Assembly (NCBI GenBank): GCA_964551015.1
Contig: CAZKBP010000043.1
Span: forward strand, 1 to 41,455
Direction: 5' to 3'
Origin: CAZKBP01 sp964551015
GTDB lineage: Bacteria > Bacteroidota > Bacteroidia > Cytophagales > Microscillaceae
DNA length: 41,455 nucleotides
This document shows, in pieces, positions 1 to 8,171 of this stretch. A model generated the notes under the pieces. That model saw only the letters and a list, made by a program, of their open reading frames with translations. It did not search any database and was not told the DNA's origin. The translations under genes and the position numbers were made by a program. Positions within the stretch are counted from its first letter, which is position 1, and the number at the start of each line of letters is the position of its first letter.

Positions 1-23
1 CCCTACCCCAATAGCTGGAAAAA

Positions 24-84
24 TGCACCTAGAGGGGTAGCTACCTCCACCCTCCTGGGTACCCCCCTCTACCCCAAAGGTGCA
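24..84. other. Imperfect inverted repeat near the window edge
   Basis: TGCACC (24-29) followed directly by TAGAGGGG (30-37) can pair with CCCCTCTA (64-71) and GGTGCA (79-84), with a C-rich bulge on the right arm. The inner part GGTAGCTACC (36-45) is itself a palindrome. It has no flanking T-run in either direction, so it is not a clear intrinsic terminator. Positions 1-236 otherwise hold no supported gene. The role is unknown; it could be the trailer of a gene lying outside the window or a small intergenic repeat. Confidence 0.3.
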
Positions 85-205
85 AACAAGGAGCTTGAAG
101 GCAGATAGAGGAGCCTCTTAGCCCCTGCTACGCTCCTTTCTGGTGTGATCGTGACAAATTCTAGTGAATTCCTGTAATGAATCAGAGGCTTCGGAGTATA
201 ATTCT

Positions 206-213
206 TATATTTG
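206..213 (+). promoter_or_regulatory. Candidate Bacteroidota -7 element
   Basis: TATATTTG matches the Bacteroidota -7 consensus TAnnTTTG exactly and lies 23 nt before the macroglobulin start codon. No good TTTG -33 element is visible at the usual spacing, so this is a weak-to-moderate prediction. Confidence 0.4.
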
Positions 214-236
214 TTTAAAGACCAAAGCCTAAAGCA

Positions 237-3200
237 ATGATACAAAGAGCTATTTTTCATCATAGATACTGTCTGGCCATTTCCCTGCTGATTATGAGTA
301 TGGGAATTGTCTGTAAGGCACAAAACACCCAACCTATGCCCACTCCACTCCAACCCAATGACAGCTACGAGCAAGCCTGGGCCAAGGTAGATTCTCTCGA
401 TCGGAAAGGACTACCCCAATCCGCCCTCGAGGTCGTAGATCAGATTTACCAAAAGGCCAAAAAAGAAAAAGCCCACGGTCAACTCGTCAAAGCCGTCATC
501 CATCAGCTCAAATTTATGGCGACCGTGGAAGAAGAAGCATTGGTCAAAACCATTAACCGCTTAGAAAATGAAGCCTTAGAAGCGGAGTTTCCCGTTCAGC
601 CCTTGCTGTATTCCATGCTAGGGGATATTTATTGGCAATATTTCCAGTATAATCGCTATCGCTTCTATGACCGCACGACCACCCAAGCTTTAGATGACCA
701 AGACATCCGCACCTGGGACTTGCAAAAAATAGTAGTAGCCACCCACCAAGCCCACCAAAAAGCTTTGGCTAATCCTCAAAAGCTCCAATCTGTTCAAATT
801 GATATTTATGAAGAAGTAATCAAGGAAGGCGATGAAGCTTACCGGGTTTTGCGCCCGACTTTGTATGATTTTATTGCCCACCGTGCCGTGGATTTTTGGA
901 TGAATAGCGAACCCGAAATTACTCGCCCCGCTTATCAATTTTCTCTGAACGACGAGAAATACCTCAGCTCGGCCAGCGACTTTGTCCAAATGGAAATAGA
1001 AAGCCTTGATACGCTTTCCTTTGATTTCCAAGCGATTCAGACTTTACAGGGTTTACTGGCCTTTCATTTGGGAGATGAAAACGTGGCTACTTGGATAGAT
1101 GTGGATTTAAAGCGTCTTCGCTTTGTTCATCAAAACCTCAATAGCTCCGTCAAAGACCAACTTTATCTAGAAGTTTTGGCAAGTGTAGCCGAGCAAGGCA
1201 AAGCCAATCCGATCTGGGCAGAAGTTTCTTATCAAATGGCCAAACTACACCAAGGCTTAGGTCAGCAGTACAATCCCCGCCAAGCTGACCGCTATCAAAA
1301 CGAGTACAAAAAGGCACTAGAAATCTGCCAGCAAGCTATTCAAAAGTACCCTGAGTCTACGGGCGCACAAAACTGCCGTAGCTTGCAAGCCGAAATTCTC
1401 ACCAAGAGCCTTAGGGTTGAAATCGAGCAGGTCAATGTGCCCGAGATGCCTTTTCGGGCTTTGATTAGCTATCGCAATTTGGAAAAGCTTTATTGGAAAA
1501 TTGTGCCGGTTCAAGCTGGAGATGAAGAAAAAATCTTGGAGTTAGGTGAAAAAAATTATGATCCAAATAAGTCCACGATTGAATTTTATCGCTCCCGTAC
1601 CGCTGTGCAAAGCTGGACAACGGACTTACCTCAAACGGATGATTATCAAACGCATTATGTGGAAGAAAAACTTCCGGCGCTGCCTTTGGGAGAATATATC
1701 ATCTTTGCCAGTGATAATCCTGACTTCCAGTACGACAAAAACGCCGTGGCTTATGCCTTTACGACCATTTCTAACCTGAGCTATATCCATCGTAGTAACC
1801 GCCAGGGGGGAGATACTGAGTTTTATGTTTTGAATCGTCAGACCGGACACCCTGAAGCCAATGTGCAGGCCGAGGCTTGGCACGCGCGCTATGATTACCA
1901 GAGGCGAAAATACAGAAAGGTCAAACTAGGAGCATATACCAGTGATGCGGAGGGTTATTTGAGCGTGCCTGCCCTCAAGGAGCGTAACTTCTACATGATT
2001 TTCAAAAAAGGCCAAGACCAACTCCAAAGTAGCGATCGTAATAATTTTTATGCCTATCAGTATAACAATCAAAAAGAAAGAGTCCGCACTCAGGCTCACC
2101 TCTTCTTGGATCGAGCCATTTATCGCCCCGGGCAAACGGTTTATTTTAAAGGCATTTTGATTGAGAGCACAAACGGAAAAGACCCACAGATTTTGCCCAA
2201 TCAAAAAACCACGGTAGTGCTCCGAGATGTGAATTACCAAGTCTCTGCCGAAATGGAACTGACCACCAATGAATACGGCACTTTTAGCGGTAAATTCACC
2301 GCCCCTGATAATGGCCTCAACGGGCAAATGCGCATCGAGAGCTACCGCCCTCGTAAATCCGAATCTCCCAAAGGACAAGAACAATATGGGGAAAGTTTCG
2401 GCACAGTCACTTTCTCCGTAGAGGATTACAAACGCCCCAAATTTGAAGTTAAGTTTGATCCTGTTCAAGGCAGCTTCCGCTTGGGCGAAGAAATTACCGT
2501 GCAGGGCAAAGCCCGATCTTTTTCGGGAGCCAACGTAGACGGCGCGCAGGTGAGCTATCGCGTGGTGCGAAAGGCTCGTTTTCCTTATTGGTGGTTCTAC
2601 AGCCGGGGCTTCTATCCGACTTCGCCCGAGATGGAAATTGCCAATGGCGTTTTAGAAACCGATGAAACAGGAAACTTTGAAATTACCTTCAAGGCCATTC
2701 CCGACCCCAATATCAGCGAAGCATCTTCTCCTACTTTTATTTATCAAGTTTACGCGGATGTGACCGATTTGAATGGCGAAACCCAGAGTAATCAGACCTC
2801 TGTGCCCGTAAGCTACCAAGCCCTCGAGGTAGGCGTAAGTATTGGCAATGAAGTCAATCGTGAAAAAACTGGCGAGTGGAAGATCAAAACCACCAATTTG
2901 GTCGGAGAGTTCGAGGCGGCTCAGGGCAAAATTACCATCCATCGTTTACAAGCTCCTGAAAAAGCCTATCGGGAACGCCTTTGGGATGCCCCCGACCAGT
3001 TTCTCTACACCGAAGCCGAGTGGCACGAGCTTTTCCCCCATGATTTGTATCAAAATGAAAACCAAATCACGAATTGGGCTAAGGGTGAAAAAGTATTGGA
3101 TATTGACTTTAACACCGCCAAGCAAAAGGCTTTCACCCCCGCAAAGCTCAGCCAATGGAAAACGGGCAAGTATATCTTAGAAATCCAAAGCCAAGACCGC

Positions 3201-6200
3201 TTTGGCAAAGAAGTCAAAGGCGTTCAATACTTCACGCTTTATGCGCCTCAGGTCAAGCAAATTCCTTTCGCCCAGATTGATTATGTTAATGAACTCAAAA
3301 TCAAGGGTGAACCCGGGGAAAAAGCCCAAATCTTAGTCGGCACGAGTGCAAAAGACCTCCAAGTGCTTTACGAGATAGAGCATCAGGGAGAGATCGTGCG
3401 CAAGCAATGGCTCCAACTCAACGCCGAGCAAAAGCTTTTGGAAATCCCGATTGAAGAAAAACACAGAGGCAATCTGGGCTTTCACTATACTTTCGTGCGC
3501 AACGGCAGATATTACGGCCATAGCCAGACCATCTCTGTGCCGCGCACCAACAAAGAGCTAGACATTAGCTTTGAGACTTACCGCGATAAGCTCCAGCCTG
3601 GCGAAAAAGAAGAATGGCGACTGCGCATCCGGGGCAAAAATGGCGAGAAAGTAGCCGCCGAGATGCTCGCCACCCTCTACGACGCTTCCTTAGATCAATT
3701 CCGCGCCAATAACTGGAATTTTAATATCTACAACAGCTACTATACCTACGCTTCGTGGCAAAGTAATTCTGGCTTCTTGGCTCAAAACTTTCAAATCTAT
3801 CAATATGATTGGAATCCTTATTTCGGCACCAGCTCACCCGATTATGATGCCTTGGATTGGTTTGGCTTCAATTTGGAAAATACCCTTTACCCTCGGAGTG
3901 TATTGGCAGGTAGGGCTAGTGGCATCGCTTTTGACAGCGCGGAGCAAGAAAGAGCCGAATTAAATCTGGCTTCTGATGTAGAAGAAGAAGCCATCTTGGG
4001 CGAAGTGGTGGTAGAAAATGCTTCTCCAAAAAGAAAAAAAGCAGTTCTGGGCAATTCTACCTCCGCCGAAGCCGATGACGAAGCCCCTCCCGCGCCTCCC
4101 GCCGATGCCGGCGGAGAGCCAGAGCAAGATCTCTCCGGTATCCAAGCGCGTAGCAATTTTAAGGAAACGGCTTTCTTTTATCCCCACTTGAAAACGGACG
4201 AAAACGGGGACATTCTTATCCAATTTATCATTCCCGAAGCTCTGACTCGCTGGAAAATGCTGGGGCTGACACATAGTAAGGATTTGAAATATGGCCTCGC
4301 CACCAATGAACTCATTACCCAAAAAGAACTGATGGTGGTGCCCAATCCGCCTCGCTTCTTCCGTGAAAGCGATCAATTGGCTTTCTCTTCCAAGATCACC
4401 AATGTTTCGGAAAAGGACTTGGAAGGAACCGCCCAACTCTTCTTACTAGATGCCCTTACCAATCAACCCATTGACCAGCAACTAGGCAATGACAAAGCCG
4501 AGAAAAAAATCAGCATTCCCGCCGGACAGAGCGTAGCCTTGGCTTGGGATATTCAAATCCCGGCGGGTTATCAGGCCATCACTTACAAAGTCGTCGCCAA
4601 GGCCGGGAAGTTCACGGACGGGGAAGAAATGACTCTGCCCGTGCTTACCAATCGGATGCTCGTCACCGAGACAATGCCCTTACCGATTCGGGGCAATCAG
4701 ACCAAGACCTTCACGATGGAGAAGCTGGTCAGCAGTGCTTCTTCTCCTACTTTGCGTCAGCACCAAGTGACCTTAGAGTTTACCTCCAATCCGGCTTGGT
4801 ACGCGGTGCAGGCTTTACCTTACTTGATGGAGTTCCCTCATGAGTGTGCCGAGCAGACTTTTAGTCGCTTCTATGCCAATGCCTTGGCGAGTCATATTGC
4901 CAACTCCAATCCCAAGATTCAGGAAGTTTTTCAGGCTTGGCGAGATATTTCACCTGATGCTCTGCTTTCTAGTTTGGAGAAAAATGAAGAGTTGAAAGGC
5001 TTAATTTTAGAAGCCACGCCTTGGCTCTTACAGGCTAAGGACGAGTCTGAACGCAAGCGTCAACTCGGCGTACTCTTTGACCTCAGGAGAATGAGCAATG
5101 AGCTAGATAAGGCTTTGCGCAAGCTCCAGCAAAAGCAAGTGAGCAGTGGTGCTTGGGCATGGTTTGACGGGATGCGAGAAGACCGCTACCTCACTCAGCA
5201 CATCGTAACGGGTGTGGCTCACTTGCGCCAACTCGGTGTGGAACAAGCTCAGGATCAGAGCGAAGCTTGGCAGATGACCCGCAAAGCCATTGGCTATTTA
5301 GATCGTGAACTTGTAGACGATTACCGCCGACTCCGTGAACTCGCCCGCCAGAAAAAAATCAAGCTGGAAGATCGACACATTGGCTATCTCCAAATTCATT
5401 ATCTCTACGCCCGAAGCTACTACGGGGATATACAAATGAGCAAAGAATTGGAGGCAGCCCTTGGCTATTATCAGGAGCAAGCCCAGAAATATTGGCTCGA
5501 GTTTAATCGCTACCTGCAGGGAATGATCGCCTTGAGCTTGCATCGCTATGAAGACCAAAGCACGCCCGCCGATATCGTCAAATCCTTGAAAGAGAAAGCC
5601 CTGAACTCGGAAGAGCTGGGCATGTATTGGAAGTCAGACTATGGCTATTATTGGTATCAAGCTCCCATCGAGACGCAGGCCTTGATGATTGAGGTCTTTG
5701 ACGAAGTAGCTCAGGATGCCCAAGCCGTGGATGGCCTCAAGACTTGGCTCCTCAAACAAAAACAAACCCAAGACTGGAAAACCACCAAGGCCACCGCCGA
5801 AGCTTGCTATGCGCTCTTGCTCCGAGGTGCGAATTGGCTCATCGAGAAAAAACAAGTAGAAATTTCTATTGGCGGGCAAAATATCAATCCTTACGACGAA
5901 GCCAGTGCCTTGCCCGTGGAAGCTGGCACGGGCTACTTCAAAACCTCCTGGTCTGCCGAGGAAGTAAAGCCAGAAATGGGCAATATAACCGTGAGCAAAA
6001 AAGACGAGGGCGTGGCCTGGGGAGCTTTGTACTGGCAGTACTTTGAGCAATTGGACAAAATCACCACCGCCGAGACGCCACTTCAACTCAAAAAGCAATT
6101 GTTTTTGCAAAAGAATTCCGACAGTGGCCCCGTCATCACGCCGATTACAGACGAAACGGAGCTGAAGGTAGGAGACTTGATCAAAGTCCGTATCGAGCTA

Positions 6201-6497
6201 AGGGTAGACCGCCAGATGGAATACGTGCACATGCAAGATATGCGGGCTTCGGGCTTGGAGCCGCTTAATGTTATTTCCCGATACCAATATCAAGATGGTT
6301 TGGGTTACTACGAGAGTACCCGTGATGCGGCTACACACTTCTTTTTTGGTTATTTGCCGAAAGGCACTTTTGTCTTTGAATATCCCTTGCGAGTTACCCA
6401 CGAGGGCGATTTCTCCAATGGCATCACGACCATTCAGAGTATGTACGCGCCTGAGTTTAGCAGCCATTCGGAAGGCGTCAGGGTGAAGGTAGAGTAA
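237..6497 (+). CDS. Alpha-2-macroglobulin family protein with CAEQ thioester
   Basis: Large exported protease-trap protein of 2086 residues. A Sec-type signal peptide covers about residues 1-28 (hydrophobic ISLLIMSMGIV, then CKAQ). A long helical N-terminal region is followed by an MG2 domain at about 622-705, recognisable by DRAIYRPGQTVYFKG. A low-complexity bait-like segment lies at about 1250-1310, followed by the A2M core (ETAFFYPHLKTDENGD, about 1310-1350). The thioester motif CAEQ is intact (Cys1537, Gln1540) and begins an alpha-helical thioester domain reaching about residue 1880; a C-terminal macroglobulin domain ends the protein. Known members covalently trap proteases after bait cleavage; periplasmic or surface location here is inferred. 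The family is often encoded beside pbpC, which is absent from this window. Odd: the bait region carries a peptide resembling a TonB box (about 1255-1276). The ATG start gives a complete signal peptide. Family assignment is very secure. Confidence 0.95.
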   Translation: MIQRAIFHHRYCLAISLLIMSMGIVCKAQNTQPMPTPLQPNDSYEQAWAKVDSLDRKGLPQSALEVVDQIYQKAKKEKAHGQLVKAVIHQLKFMATVEEEALVKTINRLENEALEAEFPVQPLLYSMLGDIYWQYFQYNRYRFYDRTTTQALDDQDIRTWDLQKIVVATHQAHQKALANPQKLQSVQIDIYEEVIKEGDEAYRVLRPTLYDFIAHRAVDFWMNSEPEITRPAYQFSLNDEKYLSSASDFVQMEIESLDTLSFDFQAIQTLQGLLAFHLGDENVATWIDVDLKRLRFVHQNLNSSVKDQLYLEVLASVAEQGKANPIWAEVSYQMAKLHQGLGQQYNPRQADRYQNEYKKALEICQQAIQKYPESTGAQNCRSLQAEILTKSLRVEIEQVNVPEMPFRALISYRNLEKLYWKIVPVQAGDEEKILELGEKNYDPNKSTIEFYRSRTAVQSWTTDLPQTDDYQTHYVEEKLPALPLGEYIIFASDNPDFQYDKNAVAYAFTTISNLSYIHRSNRQGGDTEFYVLNRQTGHPEANVQAEAWHARYDYQRRKYRKVKLGAYTSDAEGYLSVPALKERNFYMIFKKGQDQLQSSDRNNFYAYQYNNQKERVRTQAHLFLDRAIYRPGQTVYFKGILIESTNGKDPQILPNQKTTVVLRDVNYQVSAEMELTTNEYGTFSGKFTAPDNGLNGQMRIESYRPRKSESPKGQEQYGESFGTVTFSVEDYKRPKFEVKFDPVQGSFRLGEEITVQGKARSFSGANVDGAQVSYRVVRKARFPYWWFYSRGFYPTSPEMEIANGVLETDETGNFEITFKAIPDPNISEASSPTFIYQVYADVTDLNGETQSNQTSVPVSYQALEVGVSIGNEVNREKTGEWKIKTTNLVGEFEAAQGKITIHRLQAPEKAYRERLWDAPDQFLYTEAEWHELFPHDLYQNENQITNWAKGEKVLDIDFNTAKQKAFTPAKLSQWKTGKYILEIQSQDRFGKEVKGVQYFTLYAPQVKQIPFAQIDYVNELKIKGEPGEKAQILVGTSAKDLQVLYEIEHQGEIVRKQWLQLNAEQKLLEIPIEEKHRGNLGFHYTFVRNGRYYGHSQTISVPRTNKELDISFETYRDKLQPGEKEEWRLRIRGKNGEKVAAEMLATLYDASLDQFRANNWNFNIYNSYYTYASWQSNSGFLAQNFQIYQYDWNPYFGTSSPDYDALDWFGFNLENTLYPRSVLAGRASGIAFDSAEQERAELNLASDVEEEAILGEVVVENASPKRKKAVLGNSTSAEADDEAPPAPPADAGGEPEQDLSGIQARSNFKETAFFYPHLKTDENGDILIQFIIPEALTRWKMLGLTHSKDLKYGLATNELITQKELMVVPNPPRFFRESDQLAFSSKITNVSEKDLEGTAQLFLLDALTNQPIDQQLGNDKAEKKISIPAGQSVALAWDIQIPAGYQAITYKVVAKAGKFTDGEEMTLPVLTNRMLVTETMPLPIRGNQTKTFTMEKLVSSASSPTLRQHQVTLEFTSNPAWYAVQALPYLMEFPHECAEQTFSRFYANALASHIANSNPKIQEVFQAWRDISPDALLSSLEKNEELKGLILEATPWLLQAKDESERKRQLGVLFDLRRMSNELDKALRKLQQKQVSSGAWAWFDGMREDRYLTQHIVTGVAHLRQLGVEQAQDQSEAWQMTRKAIGYLDRELVDDYRRLRELARQKKIKLEDRHIGYLQIHYLYARSYYGDIQMSKELEAALGYYQEQAQKYWLEFNRYLQGMIALSLHRYEDQSTPADIVKSLKEKALNSEELGMYWKSDYGYYWYQAPIETQALMIEVFDEVAQDAQAVDGLKTWLLKQKQTQDWKTTKATAEACYALLLRGANWLIEKKQVEISIGGQNINPYDEASALPVEAGTGYFKTSWSAEEVKPEMGNITVSKKDEGVAWGALYWQYFEQLDKITTAETPLQLKKQLFLQKNSDSGPVITPITDETELKVGDLIKVRIELRVDRQMEYVHMQDMRASGLEPLNVISRYQYQDGLGYYESTRDAATHFFFGYLPKGTFVFEYPLRVTHEGDFSNGITTIQSMYAPEFSSHSEGVRVKVE

Positions 6498-6526
6498 CGA
6501 CGAGACTCCGGATTCGTGTGAGCGTG

Positions 6527-6549
6527 ATGGCAGTTGTCGCAACTGCTAT
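6527..6549. repeat. Palindrome copy A (GCAGTTG-TCG-CAACTGC)
   Basis: A perfect 7-bp stem, extended by a G-T wobble and two further pairs, closes a TCG loop 29 nt after the macroglobulin stop. It is not followed by a T-run. A second copy at 7034-7056 differs only by a compensating pair (G-C to A-T), so the stem is kept while the sequence changes. Confidence 0.6.
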
Positions 6550-6569
6550 GACTAAAAATAAAGATCAAA

Positions 6570-6804
6570 ATGGATAAGCAAAATCAACAAAAAATATCAG
6601 GAACTACAAAAACAGAGGCGAGAACTTTGGGAAAAAATCAATCGAGTAAATGATACAGTGGCGGTTATACAAAGTGAACTAGCTCAATGAGTTGACAAAA
6701 TAGATCAGTATTCTTCTCTGCAATTAGAAAGAGATCATTTGATAGAAGAATATCGTCAACTTGAAAAATTAATTGATAATATAATATTTGACCGAGATGA
6801 ATAA
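6570..6804 (+). pseudogene. Broken small coiled-coil gene (frameshift plus in-frame TGA)
   Basis: Reading from ATG 6570 gives MDKQNQQ and then loses frame at a run of six A (6589-6594). Removing one A joins it to an open coiled-coil reading (KYQELQKQRRELWEKI, then NRVNDTVAVIQSELAQ). That reading meets TGA at 6688-6690 and continues in the same frame as VDKIDQYSSLQLERD and onward to TAA at 6802. The charged, glutamine-rich heptad-like composition is continuous across both lesions, which argues that this was one gene of about 77 codons. The stop overlaps the start of the next ORF, as in a former operon. No family is recognised. The frameshift could be a homopolymer sequencing error, but the TGA is a separate lesion. 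Confidence 0.45.
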
Positions 6805-6928
6805 AGTTGATCAATTATTAGAGCAGGGGAAAAAACAAGTGCAAGAAGCCAAAGAACAAGCGGCCCGACTTAGGAAAACCATTGCCGAATTTGCCGCTGC
6901 CGTGCGAGCCGAGCGAAGGAGGCGTTAA
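6797..6928 (+). CDS. Small highly charged ORF, 43 residues
   Basis: ATG at 6797 overlaps the end of the broken coiled-coil reading frame (TAA at 6802), an arrangement typical of translational coupling. The product is strongly helical and charged, beginning MNKVDQLLEQGKKQVQEAKE and ending in RAERRRR. It could be the intact second member of a decaying two-gene unit, or a remnant of a larger gene. There is no signal peptide, membrane segment or recognised domain. It lies between the two palindromes. Existence as an expressed gene is uncertain. Confidence 0.35.
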   Translation: MNKVDQLLEQGKKQVQEAKEQAARLRKTIAEFAAAVRAERRRR

Positions 6929-7033
6929 ACCTGTGTTCTGGTAAGATAGCAATCCTTCAGCGATAGCACTTGTCTCAATCGCCATTTGGAGCCTCAGTAC
7001 AAGATGCTCAAAGCAAGTATACCCTCTGAGATA

Positions 7034-7056
7034 GTGGCAGTTATCGTAACTGCTAT
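7034..7056. repeat. Palindrome copy B (GCAGTTA-TCG-TAACTGC)
   Basis: The second copy of the hairpin lies 507 bp from copy A. The core of about 22 bases is the same except at two positions that change together and preserve pairing. Together the copies bracket the decayed gene patch. The stretch between the small ORF and the zinc finger gene (6929-7133) contains nothing else I can support. Confidence 0.6.
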
Positions 7057-7133
7057 CATGGAACTAGGAAGAAAGACTAGCATGTTTTTATTTCAGCTCA
7101 ACTATTTTTTCGTAAAAATAAAACTGAACTACC

Positions 7134-7400
7134 GTGGCGAACTACTGCGAACATCTAGAACAACTTCAAGAGATTAAATCACCCAAGGCGCACGAATGCG
7201 AAGAGTGCATCAAAACCAACAGCCGTTGGGTACACTTGCGCACTTGCCAGACCTGCGGAGCAACCCTCTGCTGTGATTCCTCCCCCAATCAACACGCCAC
7301 CAAGCATTTTCAAGCTTCGGGGCACCCCGTAGTCATCTCTGCCGAACCCCGTGAGAAGTGGGCTTGGTGCTACGCCGACCAAAAGCTCAAAAAATACTAG
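7134..7400 (+). CDS. UBP-type zinc finger domain protein
   Basis: An 88-residue protein consisting almost entirely of a ZnF-UBP domain. The likely ligands occur in the order of that family: C5-x-H7, H20, C22-x2-C25, C38-x2-C41, C46, H54, H58 and H64 followed by P65 (the H-P pair typical of the fold). In eukaryotes this domain binds the free C-terminus of ubiquitin; bacterial stand-alone members are known as small proteins of unknown role, so no ubiquitin function is claimed. The start is GTG (MANYCEHLE); no ATG gives a longer version containing the first Cys-x-His pair. It is convergent with the TerB-like gene, with only 19 nt between stops. Probably cytoplasmic. Confidence 0.85.
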   Translation: MANYCEHLEQLQEIKSPKAHECEECIKTNSRWVHLRTCQTCGATLCCDSSPNQHATKHFQASGHPVVISAEPREKWAWCYADQKLKKY

Positions 7401-7419
7401 GCGATAGGGTACAACTTAT

Positions 7420-8001
7420 CTACTGGCTATCGTAGATTTTCAATAAATCTTCTTTGAAGCGGTCGATGTATCGTTCTTGGGTTTCGTGGACATTGGCGAC
7501 CTCGGCGACTCTTCGGATTACGTGAATAAATTTGTCCACCAGTCCTTGGGTTAGACTGCCTTTATTTTGGCGGATCAGAAAGATGACGTGGTTGTAAGTA
7601 CTTTCTACATTAGAGGCTGGGGTATTGGCAATCAAATTAAAGCGATCCTCAGCAATCCAACTGTCTTGTCCAAAATTTTGCACGATTACTTCTTGGAAGG
7701 CTTTTTTCTCACTGTTTCTCAGGATATTGTCTGCTTTGGCAATGACAAAAGCTAATTCGCCCACGGCACGATAGAGATTTCTTTCTTCCAAGCTAAGGGT
7801 TTTATTACGTTGAGTACTTTTGACCGAAGAAAAAACATAGGGTACTTCTACTTCGTGCACGGGCTTGGGGTCGTCTAAGCGGAGGCGGGCCAAACGGAGC
7901 TCGGCTTCTAAAAAAGCGATATGATCTACTAAGGGCTCTATTTTATCCCAGATGGCTTCGTCTTGCTTGAGTTGTTTGATGTATTGATTAAGATTTTCCA
8001 T
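7420..8001 (-). CDS. TerB-like helical protein, unknown function
   Basis: A 193-residue soluble protein from the chosen start (MENLNQYIKQ). An in-frame ATG eight codons upstream, at 8025, would add MISSYSKL and cannot be excluded. The N-terminal third is helical with a charged patch and a PxPVHEVEVP linker. From about residue 80 to the end a helical domain resembles the TerB/tellurite-resistance fold: ELAFVIAKADNILRNSEKKA has the acidic D/E spacing seen in TerB, and a second helical half ends at RYIDRFKEDLL. TerB-like domains occur in stress and metal-sensing proteins, but no partner Ter genes are present. It is convergent with the zinc finger gene. The fold is inferred; the function is not assigned. 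Confidence 0.7.
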   Translation of the reverse strand: MENLNQYIKQLKQDEAIWDKIEPLVDHIAFLEAELRLARLRLDDPKPVHEVEVPYVFSSVKSTQRNKTLSLEERNLYRAVGELAFVIAKADNILRNSEKKAFQEVIVQNFGQDSWIAEDRFNLIANTPASNVESTYNHVIFLIRQNKGSLTQGLVDKFIHVIRRVAEVANVHETQERYIDRFKEDLLKIYDSQ

Positions 8002-8171
8002 GAGTTTTGAATAGCTTGATATCAAGCTCTAATATAATGAATTATATCAGGGCGAAGATGGATTTTTTGGAAGAATTACTATTGCAAAAGTACATCCTTT
8101 TGAGAAATAATGTTTTTTGAGTAATAGGATTTTTAACTTGCACTTGTTCTTCTAAAAACCTCTAAACATCT

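Noticed and set aside
312..314. Cys in the macroglobulin signal peptide as a lipoprotein attachment site
   Set aside because: The preceding residues (GIV) do not fit a lipobox well; an ordinary signal peptide ending near KAQ is more likely, though not proven.
69..374. 101-codon minus-strand frame at the window start
   Set aside because: It overlaps the promoter and signal-peptide region of the macroglobulin gene and has no features of its own.
6688..6690. In-frame TGA read as selenocysteine or readthrough
   Set aside because: No SECIS-like hairpin or selenoprotein family is apparent and the same frame also needs a frameshift, so decay is simpler.
6986..7177. 63-codon plus-strand frame overlapping the zinc finger gene
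   Set aside because: It runs through the palindrome, has no recognisable features and overlaps a well-supported gene.
7395..7435. CGATAG/CTATCG inverted repeat at the convergent ends of the zinc finger and TerB-like genes
   Set aside because: Only 6 bp with a long loop and no T-run; too weak to call a terminator.
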